Shown here: piece by piece, positions 33,340-44,100 of the stretch
How the letters are laid out: each line of letters begins with the position of its first letter
How positions within the stretch are numbered: position 1 is the first letter of the stretch
From: Limnephilus marmoratus
Lineage: Eukaryota > Arthropoda > Insecta > Trichoptera > Limnephilidae
Reading direction: 5' to 3'
Length of the DNA stretch: 64,000 bases
Assembly (NCBI GenBank): GCA_917880885.1
Contig: OU862927.1
Coordinates: 38,901,571 to 38,965,570, forward strand
Notes under the pieces: generated by a model
The model's database searches: none
What the model saw: the letters and a program-made list of their open reading frames with translations, nothing else
What the model was told of the DNA's origin: nothing
Translations under genes and position numbers: made by a program

Positions 33340-33756
33340 GGTAAGCGTCGAAGATACTAAGCGAGTTTACAAGCTACTATCTGGGAAATTCACTCTCTGT
33401 TAGTAAACTAGCTCATGTCATCGTGTTACTTGCTAACTAGCAGATTGTTGACAATCTACGAAAAAAGTTGAAAGGTCGTCAACTTTACTCGCCACACGCT
33501 TGCTCGTGGTTGGTTTATTTATGTTTTTCAAGATGGCTGCCAATAAACAGCTGATTTCGACTGTCAAACATCACAGAATTAGTTAATGCAGGCGTGGTTA
33601 TTCTTGTTACTGGCGCTAGCAGCAACCTCAGTTTCCTTTGCTGCTGAGCGAGTGGACAGTTTTGTGTGTCATCATGACAGTCTCACTCGCTGATTTATCC
33701 GCTTTTAAACTTAGTAGATAGTAGCTTGTAAACTCGCTCAGTGTCATCGAGCATGT
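33340..33756. mobile_element. Harbinger-like MITE, copy 2
   Basis: Same family as 5832-6255: the arms contain GCGAGTTTACAAGCTACTA and its complement, with decayed outer ends. It sits inside a GTACTGTACGGTA-rich low-complexity tract visible on both sides (33325-33345 and 33757-33790). Confidence 0.8.
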
Positions 33757-34199
33757 ACGGTATTGTACTGTACGGTACGGTACCGTAACTAGGAAGTAGA
33801 ATATTTATAAATAATGGTAGGTTCTTACATTTTATATATTTCATATGTTATTTAAAAATACATTATTAGCTAAGAAGCGAACATGTTGGTAAATACATTC
33901 TCGTATCGCAATTTGTTATCCACATAATGTGACAACATCATAAGGCTTGTATTCTCATTTAACCATCATTTACTACACATAATAAACAAACTTATATATA
34001 CATTTCATAAAACAGTGAATTATTACAATTTTTTGAAAAAAAAAAAAATTTAAAATTTTATTACATAATTTTTTAGGTTACTTCCAATACTATAGGTACT
34101 AATCAATACATAATTTTGGAGATTAATCAAATTTATATTTAAGTGTAGCTATAATCCATAATTTAAAAATAAATAACAGTAACAACATTGAAGAGATGG

Positions 34200-34890
34200 T
34201 TCCATGACAGTTGATCCGCCGACAATTGGTCCCCGGCGTACTTATATACAACTAGCTGACCCGGCCACGCGTTGCTGTGGCTAATAAAACACAACGTCAT
34301 CTACTGGATGGTTATCCAAGCTTTATAACCACCGCCGTCTTTGAGTTTATCGCGTAGAGGCAGACAGATGCCGCGGAGGACTTTAATTTATAATACCTAG
34401 AGATGGTGTGAAAGATTATAATAATGTGCATGAAATTATCGTTATGTTTCAACCAATTTACACAAATCCTTGACAAATTACATACCTAAACCTTCCTCAC
34501 AAAACACTATTTATTGGTGAAAATCGCATGAAAATCCGTTCAGTAGGTAGTTTTCGAGATTATCGCGAACAGACAGACAGACGACGCGGGGGACTTTTCT
34601 TTATAATATGTAGAGATGTAGAGATGTGCGGTCGCTCTAGGGAAAATACGTTATACCTAATTACGCAAAATATAACTAAGTGACCCCGTAGGATGTGCAG
34701 AGAGGATGTACCGCTAAATAACAAAATAATAAAACATATTTTCATTCAAATGCATCAAGTAAAAATCTGCTTCTCCATTTACTGAATGTACCAGGGCATA
34801 AGTAGGTACAAAAAATCGACACTGTGTATAAATTCCTTTGATATTCATACGAACTTATTGTTAAAGTTATTTTTGAACTGAATATCTTTT
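34200..34890. repeat. Dispersed repeat interrupted by a retroelement tail
   Basis: The flanks (GGTTCCATGACAGTT ... GACACTGTGTATAAATTCC) match 13910-14180. The middle 34248-34618 is a retroelement 3' end with GACCCGGCCACGCGTTGC and GTGAAAATCGCATGAAAATC ... CAGACAGACAGACG. The order of insertion is clear: the tail came second. Confidence 0.65.
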
Positions 34891-36560
34891 ACGTTTGAAA
34901 TTGATAAATAATGCACAAAAAAATATAATTTTATAATAAACTGCTGACATTACAAACGTTGTTCTGCCATATAAATTATTTCCTAGTGAATATTTTGTTT
35001 GTTAAATAAAAAATAACGAATGTATTGTAAGTGTGTGGGGATGGAATCTATGACAAAAAGAGGAATGGAGAGCTGTAGACGATGACCGCGATAAAAACAA
35101 AAAAAACACCAACAAAAGAAGGAAAATGAAATAAAGAAAATCAATGTGAATTTCGAAGAGCAATTGAGTGTATGATATTTTTGTCAGTCCGTCTTTAGCC
35201 AACAGAAATAAGCTCGATGGTTTGCCCACGCGAGAACATGATACCGAATGAAATATCAAAATGACGCGACGCTTCTCGTGAATGTCTTGCGCATGTGTGG
35301 ATGAAAGTTCGATGAGGCGGACGTAAAGCCATCTGTCAATAAACAACATAAATAATTTCGTTCCGTTTGAAATACGAAAGACGTTTAAATTTGTTCGTAC
35401 AAAATACTAAAATCGCGATTAAATGATGGGAGGGTGGTGTTAGGAGAGTAAAAATTTTGGATTATAGAAATTTTTTGATAAATAAAAAAAAAATACAAAA
35501 AAAAATTGTCAAAAAAATAGATTTTTTTTCTGGATAGGGACACCCTAATCACCTAGCGGTATGAAATAATGAAATATACTCTCATTCCTACCAAATATAC
35601 ATAAAAAAAATATAAAAATCGGTCAAGCCATTTCGGAGGAGTGCGACCACAAGATTTGACACGAGATTTTTGTATATAAGAAGAATATAGGTATCATTCC
35701 GGGTGATCAACTGTCGAGACATACCGATAGAAGTATGTTGTGGACGTGTCGTCTGTCCCTTAGGTACTTCTGGTGAAATTCATCAAATATTATATATATA
35801 CCTATACATACATGTAATCAAATTCACAGGCTTGTATGGGGCCCAGGAGCCGAAAGGTTATGTAAATTGGCCACATCCATTTTCTTTCAAATCTGCATAT
35901 AGAAGATGGCTCACACTTCTTGCGATTATCTATTCAGCTGATATTTCAGTATGAGTCGGACTGTGTTGTCAGGAAACCCACCCGACACACGATACTAAAT
36001 ATCTCTTAAGCCGAGCTTTAAAAGCAACTGAAATACCGGCCCCACCGATGTTGCGGAGGTAACGATTGCCCACACAGAAATTTAACTTTGGTTGGGTGTA
36101 AGTTAGATCCCCGCACAATATAGCAAAACAGTAAATAGTTTCATAATATCTCATTGATTACATATTAAATCCTTACATCGATGATTATTGCACCATAACT
36201 AAATATTTTTTTAAATGAACAAAAAATATTGCCGACTTGTTCATAGTGATTAATTCACACAACAATGACGGTAACTGCCCGCTTTAATGAATCGATAAAA
36301 ATCGTTAGTAAAATAATACAAAGATGGTAGACCCTTATTTGTTTTGTTTTATTATTATAAATAATAATAAGTAAAGTATTAATATAATATAAGAAATACC
36401 TATTAAATTGAAAATAAAACTTTGACGCGCTTCACAAACTCTGATTTCACTTTTCATCAACATATGGCTGTTTCTGTCCGTTACGACAGTCTATCGATTC
36501 ATATTGAACTAATAAAGAATCCCGTTAAGATATCGATGAAATATTTACAAACGTTGGTGA
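34891..36560. other. Repeat-rich intergenic sequence
   Basis: 35560-35690 resembles a retroelement tail (AAAATCGGTCAAGCCATTTC, then GTATATAAG). The remainder shows no exon or RNA gene signature. Confidence 0.35.
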
Positions 36561-36568
36561 GAAAAGGA

Positions 36569-37817
36569 GGAGGCGTCTACTAATATCTACAGGAATTACA
36601 AAATCTGAAAAAATTGGACTAATATCTATGAGAACCAAAGGGAGGCGTCTACTAATATCTACAGGAATTCCAAAAACTGAAAAAATCGAACTAATATCTA
36701 TGAGAATCAAAGTGTTGACGAATATCTACAGCTCAAACTGTTGACTAATATCTATGAGAACCAAAATGTTGACGAATATCTACAGCACTGGCAGAGGTTG
36801 GATTTGCAATTATGTATAGCATATTGGAATAACGTAATATTGCGTATGCAGTTTAAAAAACTTAATTTATGTAAGTATGTATGTAAAAATCCCTGATATC
36901 GGACTATTGGACACATTTAGCTCATTAGTCCAACCTACGCTCTGTAGATATTAGTTCAACCTACGCTCTGTAGATATTAGTCAACACTCTGAAGTTCGTA
37001 GATATTAGTTCAACATATGAGCTGTAGATATTCGTCCGACATACAGGCTGTAGATATTAGTAACTGGAGTCAACCAAAGTGTGTACGGATATCTACAGCT
37101 CAAACTGCTGACTAATATCTATGAGAACCAAAGTGCGTACGAATATCTACAGCTCGAACTGCTGACTAATATCTATGAAAACCAAAGTGTTGACGAATAT
37201 CTACAGCACTGGCAGAGGTTGGATTTGCAATTATGTATAGCATATTGAAATAACGTAATATTGCGTATGCAGTTTAAAAAACATAATTCATGTATGTATG
37301 TATGTATGTAAAAATCTCTAATATCGGACTATTGGACACGTTTAGCTGAATATTAAGGATTTGGGTTTTTGTTTTAACAGCTTTCTTTATTTCGAATGCT
37401 TCTGAATTATTTAGTCTGTTACGATGCCCATTTCTATGTCAGTTAGGTTAGGTTATGGTGCCGTGTATTTCAAAATAAATAAATATCTTTGTATTATGAC
37501 CTCCATGTTTGTTCAACTTCATGTACGTACTTTTACCTTTACGTAATTAGTAATTGCGTAATTGAAGTAATTTATGCTTTTCCGTACAACCTCTTGCTCA
37601 GCTGCCCTCTGTAGATATTAGTCCAACTTACGCTCTGTAGATATTAGTTCAACCTACGCTCTGTAGATATTAGTCAACACTGGGACCGTCATAGATATTC
37701 GTCCGACCTTAGCTCTGTAGAATTAGTCAACACTCTGAAGTTCGTAGATATTAGTCCAACATATGAGCTGTAGATATTCGTCCGACATACAGGCTGTATA
37801 TATTAGTATCTGGAGTC
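36569..37817. mobile_element. Iterated TAGATATTAGT transposon, long copy
   Basis: A 1249-bp element with perfect 8-bp duplication GAAAAGGA (36561-36568 and 37818-37825). It starts GGAGGCGTCTACTAATATC and ends AGTATCTGGAGTC, the same termini as 11163-11571. It is largely made of spaced motifs such as CTAATATCTA(C/T)(A/G)(G/A) and GTAGATATTAGTC(C)AAC. The core with GGTTGGATTTGCAATTATG and AACGTAATATTGCGTATGC is present twice, so the longer length reflects internal duplication. No ORF of transposase type. Confidence 0.92.
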
Positions 37818-38069
37818 GAAAAGGACAATCAAAATGAGAGTGAGCTATTTCTGGTTGCATAATTTAGTGTACCATGCATATTTATAATGAACAATGAGAA
37901 TCATAACTTAATTAACTTGTGACATTATATAAAATAATGTAGATTGTCAAAATGTGAAAAACTGACATAAGATAATGAAAGTGAGAAGTAAAAATGGATA
38001 GAGAAAAAAATAGTCAATGTATTTGCATTCAAAAAATTAAAAATTGTTTTGAACTATTGTGGACACAGT

Positions 38070-38760
38070 AACTAAATTAAGTAAGAGTAATTAAAACTGA
38101 CCCAGCTACTGGTATTTCAATGGAAGACGCTCCGAGCGTTATTGATTTCGTCGGCACCAGTGCAAAGTCGGGAAACACGCCAAACGCGCTCCCTACATCT
38201 GTACACGGTTGACATTTGTCACGTGAGAACGGGTCGCTTCTGCGACTAAAGCGTCGATGACACACGGCGAGTTTACAAGCTACTATCTGGAAAATTCACT
38301 ATCTGTTAGTAAACTCAGAGTCATTGTGTTACTTGCTAACTAGCAGATTGTTGATCTACGAAAAAAGTTGAAAGGTCGTCAATTTTACTAGCCTACACGC
38401 TTGCTCCGCTTGCTCATGATTGGTTTATTTGTGTTTCCAACATGGCTTCCGATAAACAGCTGATTTCTACTGTCAAACATCTGAAGAATTAGTTCACGCA
38501 GGCGTCGTTATTCTTGTTACTGGCGCTAGCAGCGGCCTCAGTTTCCTACTTCTGAGCGAGTGGACAGTTTTGTGTGTCATCATGACAATCTCACTCGCCA
38601 ATTTACCAGCTTTTAAACTTAGTAGATAGTAGCTTGTAAACTCGCCGCGTATCATCGACGCTTAAAACTGCCGGTCTCTGTGTTTCCTTCCTCCTACAAC
38701 ACGGGTCTCTTCAATACCCAGGTTCACTCCTTCCTTTCCACAAAAATACCCTAGATTTTT
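38070..38760 (+). pseudogene. LINE 3' ORF fragment split by a MITE
   Basis: The LINE tail reads in pieces GISMEDAPSVI-like, then HLSREN GSL, and continues after the MITE (38250-38662) with the (L)CVSFLLLQHG-like segment. Matching, uninterrupted pieces are at 46905-47310 and 49500-49920. It corresponds to the C-terminal tail of Jockey/CR1-type RT proteins. Confidence 0.65.
38250..38662. mobile_element. Harbinger-like MITE, copy 3
   Basis: A 413-bp element with inverted AGCGTCGATGA termini and TAA at both ends (38247-38249 and 38663-38665). It is inserted in a LINE fragment, so it is younger than that fragment. Confidence 0.88.
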
Positions 38761-40500
38761 AACCTAGTTAAAATGTAAAAAATAAAAATCTAACCTCGAG
38801 AGCATATTCCTTTACTGATAAAAAAACAACTCTGTCCTGGCGAAGACTGTATTATGGCTTCATCCACATTTACACATTGCTTCATACAGAAATATTCTTC
38901 TGTCATTCCGACTTTTGACATGAGACGCGACTCATGACCCAACTCAACAATTCATCTTCTTCCATTGAGTTTTGTGCAGCATGTATTTTTCTGACACTCT
39001 TTTTCCAAATAATCAAACCAACTAAATGTCCCCTAATCTTATTATTTACTGAATTCTTTTCGTGAACCGCGTACCACGCTCATAATGCAAAACTTTCATT
39101 AAAATGTGTTAAGATTTTTTTCATTAATTCCCAAATAAAAACATTTAATTAGTAAATTTCTTATTTTTTGCTTTTTATAAATAATTCTTGATTGTGCATT
39201 ATTAATATTGCGATTATTTATCGGTACGCTATTCTACTTTCTGTTGAAAAAACATTACTTTGATTTTGAATTAACACTCTTTTTTAATTTGGATCATTTT
39301 TCCAAATGATTAACCACTATCACTAGGCATGTACCCAACGCCACCCGTTATCCGAATGACGTTATCCGAAGACGTGCATTACGATTTTTTTTGATAATTT
39401 GAATTGCTTTGTTTAAAAATCATTTTTTTTTTTCTTAGACTGCTACTATGAACAATCACCCCAAAATTTCGCGGTAAGATCACGAACACGTTTTAAAGGT
39501 ATGTAATTTAAAATCTAACCTACGTCTCAAAGATCTCATTCCACAGCATCTAGTCCACTAGGAACTTGCATATGTCAATTCAATGCCTCAATGCCTCATC
39601 AGGGTTGGTATCAGAACTCTATGGTCTGTTAGTCTCGCTTCTGAACTTTTCACTAAGGACTCTTCATTCTTCTCTCAATGACCTTACCTGCTGTTTAGTC
39701 TCTAGTGAACATACGAGTCCCAAATACCAACTCATACACTCGCTCCAAGTATTCACTCTTCACAACTATATTACACGAACTCGATTGCATGATTCAGTAA
39801 CATCTTTTTGCGCATTCTCGGCTTTATTTTCTATCCACTTAATAACCAATATGCTTTTAAGTTTGTGAGCTGAACTCGCCGGGAAGTAAATCATTAAATA
39901 ATTCTATCGCCACCAGTTTTATTATAAATTATAACTAATAACAGTAATTGATTTTTTTAACGTTTGAACATAAATTGATTATTTCACGATGAGCTATTAC
40001 TAAATAAAATATAAACTTTTTATTTTCTTGCTTTAACAACGCGACATCAAAAGCTGACAGTAACGGGCCGTGATTGACATAAAATTTTCTTAATTAAGCA
40101 ATTTTTCTGAAAATGTACCATACTTTTTGTGCTATTCATTTAGTAATACTTAATCGATATTCGAGCATAATTATAAATGTAACATCATTACTATAAAGCT
40201 TAACTCAATTGTCTGAAGTTTTAGGATTACGAAATTACAGATTTCTTGCCTGTAATTACGAGTTCTACTAATATACATACCAATTTACTCTTTTTCAACT
40301 AAATTCAGGGAAACTTATATTTTTGAAGGTGGATATTCTTCAAAATCCTTAGAACCCACCTAGATGACATATTTAAGATAAACGTATTATTCAAAAACCT
40401 TGCACCCATAACAATAATTCGATGCGTCTTATTAAATAGCGATAATATTGATAAGCAGTTACGCACAATCTGCTTTCACAACGATTCCTGGTCTTTTCCA
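38761..40500. other. Intergenic sequence, no gene recognised
   Basis: AT-rich without recognisable exons. A 100-codon open stretch at 39566-39868 has no family motif and is not called. Confidence 0.35.
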
Positions 40501-40504
40501 AATA

Positions 40505-41180
40505 CTTCGATCGATATTATCTATGATTCTGTTTCAGTTAAGCAGTGCCATTACTTGTGTCTATGGTCTGGGATCTTTAATGTGTATGGCTCTGTTTCAA
40601 TTAAGCTACAAGCAGTGCCACTCTTCAGCCAGTGTTTCAACCTTTTTTTAGAGTTGGGCCAATAAAGGCGCTCCTTAGGAAGTACATCAATCGACATCAT
40701 CTATGATTGTGTGTCAGTCCATTATCTTTGGTTCTGTTTCAGTCAAGCTCGTGTGTATGGTCTGGAAACTCCATTATATATGGTTCTGTTTCAGTCATGC
40801 AGTGCCACTGCTCGTGTCTATGATCTAGTAACTCCATTATCAATGGTTCTGTTTCAGTCAAGCTTGTGTCTATGATCTGGCAACTCCATTATCTATGGTT
40901 CTGTTTCAGTCAAGCAGTGACACTGCTCGTGTCTATGATCTAGTAACTCTATTATCTACGGTTCTGTTTCAGTCAAGCTTGTGTCTAGGATATGGCAATT
41001 CAATCATCTACGGTTCTGTTTCAGTCAAGCAGTGTCACTGCTCATGTCTATGATTTAGTAGCTCCATTATCTATGGTTCTGTTTCAGTCAAGCTTGTGTC
41101 TATGATATGGAAATTCAATCATCTATGGTTCTGTTTCAGTCAAGCAGTGCCACTGCTCGTGTCTATGATCAGGGAACTTG
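40505..41180. repeat. Minisatellite derived from the last rabphilin exon
   Basis: Alternating 63-bp and 52-bp units (115-bp dimer) around GGTTCTGTTTCAGTCAAGC. The 63-bp unit also has AGTGCCACTGCTCGTGTC. The unit next to the exon (41121-41175) is the genuine coding end of rabphilin (DHRHEQWHCLTETEP-stop on the minus strand). Degraded units reach back to about 40505; one (40615-40650) includes AGCCAGTGTTTCAA from further inside the exon. Confidence 0.9.
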
Positions 41181-44100
41181 ATGCAGTCCAGCCAGTGTTT
41201 CAATCTCTTCCCCTTGCTGGCAGATCCAATCACTAGGCTGCCGAGGAAGTCATTAGGCTTTCCATAGTCCTTATCCCAGACTGTGAGGGCTAGACTCTGC
41301 TTCGACAGCTCCGTTGGGCGGGTTTCGAAGAAAAACTCCTCGTTATAGACGGGATTCAGGTTACGCCATTTTATGGAGGTCTTGTGCTTGCGGTGATACG
41401 GGTCTGGATCCAAGTGACTGCAACAAAAAACAAATCAATAAATAATGCATTCATTTTTTTAAATTATGATAACTTAACGAGGCTATCTCTTTGGGAAAGC
41501 TGTGTGGAGGGTATTTCGGGGAAAGATAGGAGTAGATTTATATCGTCGAGAGATTCCGGTGCCAGAACAATGAAGCTGGTTCTTCAAAATACCTTAACTA
41601 TTGCTAAAACAAACAGAGCTTTTTCATTTCTGTGAGGTTATCGTAACCCTGTGTTCGATGGAGCCTTTGTTCCTGAACTGGTCACTTATGATACCTAGAA
41701 TCTACGTCAAAATGTTACACAGTGTCGTTAAATATATATATACCTATCTCTTTTTCCGAAAGAACCAATGATTGGTTCTTAGAACCTAAGTGGTGGTTCA
41801 AAGTGAATAAGAAACATCATTAAAATGTAAAGGTATAATTTTATCGACATTTAAATAATAAACCTATTTCATTTAGATGAAAACGTTAGATATAAAATCC
41901 TCGACACCATAAAAAATAAAAGTGTTAATCGATATAATCGTCATTATTGGCAGTCAAGGGTTTACTCTTACCAGCGACATTTGACCAATTCTCAATATAC
42001 CATGGTAAGGCAAGCTTCGTGGAAAATGTGTTATCGAGGTGGTAGGCTAAAAATTCGTTACGCAGTTTGAAGTCCGTTTTCCACTGGGAGATTTGAATTA
42101 ATTGCAACACAAGTGGCGGTGTTTTACTTCAAGCTACATCACGCGTTCGAAATTTTGAAAGCGGCCCGACAGTTTTTTTTTTCGAAAAAGGCCGCAGGAG
42201 CTAACTTGTTAAACGCATTTTCTACGAACCTCTGGATTAGGGTGTATAAAAAATGCTTGTTTGCCGTAAATATGAAAAGGTAAATTTATTTTTAATCATT
42301 CCGTGGAATGTTATTTTTACTCTGTTCTTAGAATTTACGACATGACATATTCGTTAACATATTTTTTTGATAAGAGAGCAAACATTTACTTCGAAAAAAA
42401 AACGAAATCTTTGTAGCAGGTACTGCAACAAAATGTTAGATGTAGGTAGAGGGAATTAATTATTATACGATGTCTGAATTCTCCAATAATGACCTTATAT
42501 CTATTAATATTCGTCACATTTGATACAGTCACATCATTTTAAGGTGATACACAGAAATGGTCTTGAAATTCGGAAATGGTCACGTACAGTACGTAACGCA
42601 GTCACAATAAGGCCCTTCGTACATGGAGATACTTACAAACTACGTCACTGTGACGCAACCACAAGTAACCTAAAGATATACAGCTGGCCCTGATATTGAT
42701 AAAATAATTCAGACTTAACCCATTTTGCGCTTTTAAAATTATCGTGACGATTCAATTTTTTGACGGTTACGGAACCGTGACGGCAAAAAAGGCAATAAAT
42801 ATACGTTCCTTATCGCTAAAATGCTGCTCTTTCTTACACATAAAATAATAGTGAGACACACAAAATATGTGTGACTGTTTCTTCCAAAGTACTACTTTTT
42901 TGCGACGGGAATTGCGTTTCATTTTCTTTACACGCGTGAGGGAGATATATGATAATGATTGTTTGTTACCTTTGGGGTGGGGTGCACATACATACATTCA
43001 CCGTTCGTCTAATTTTCGACTGTTGTCATTAAGTGTGTAAGAAAGAGCTGCAGCATTATATATTTAAGAACAAAAACAAAACCATCAGTGCATTGACATT
43101 TGACGTTTTTAAATGTTTGGAATTCACTCACACTATTATCCTTGTAACTATATTCCATACTTTTAAAATTATCGTCACGACAAGTAGTATTGGCAGAGGT
43201 CAATGGAGACGTCATTGTGCGGTGTGTGAGAGAGATGCAAGAAAATGACGATTTTTTTTCCTTTGGAGGGAACAGACCTACGTACATTGTATCTCATCTT
43301 TTGAAAAAGCTGCAGCATTATTATGTTAAGGAACGTGTGTTTATTGCCTTTTTTGCTGTCACGGTACCATAACCGTGAATCGTCACGATTATAAAAGCGC
43401 TCATTGTGAAATCTCATGGGTCACATTCGATACCATCAGTTCTATCATGGGTTACATTCGGTACCACCAGTTCTATCATGTAACGTATTCGATACAACCA
43501 GTTTCTATCATGTAACATATTCGATACAACCAGTTCTATCATGTTAAGTATTCGATACAACCAGTATCACGATTTGTCCAAAAGAAAGTCTGTAATTAGA
43601 ATAAAACGTTGCTTACAGTTTGACGAAAGGGTCCGAGAAGCCATTGCTGTCCATAGCGGGTAGGTTCCGACAGCGGCAAACCAGCACCGCTAGGGCCCTG
43701 CGCTTGGTGTTGTAGCACAGAGATACCAGTAGCTGGGGCTTCATGAGTCGCTCTCCCAGAGCCTCTTCGGCTGACAGAGGAAGGGTCAACTCCTGGGGCT
43801 TGCCGCCAGCTATAGAGGCCCCGGCCAGCGGGAGCGATGCGGAGCCGAGGATGTCACAGCCGTACCTGCTCAGACAATGAAAAAAAAAACAAATGAAATG
43901 ATCAGGACGTATCCGACAGACAAACCACCGATTTTTTTTCCAACATAGCAATATTTTTTCATCTATGGTTTTTAAGTGACAGATAGTGAGGTTAGGGAAC
44001 GTACCCATACTACGTGACCAACTTTTTGCAATTTTTAACCCCCCCCTCCCCCCGGTGACCAAAATCCTTAGCAACCTGCCGCTCATTTGTATGGAGCGTG

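Noticed and set aside
39566..39868. 100-codon plus-strand ORF
   Set aside because: Ser/Leu/His-rich translation without motifs or splice context; probably chance.
40505..41180. CRISPR-like regularly spaced repeat array
   Set aside because: Units are contiguous degenerate minisatellite copies of an exon end in a eukaryotic genome; there are no spacers or cas genes.
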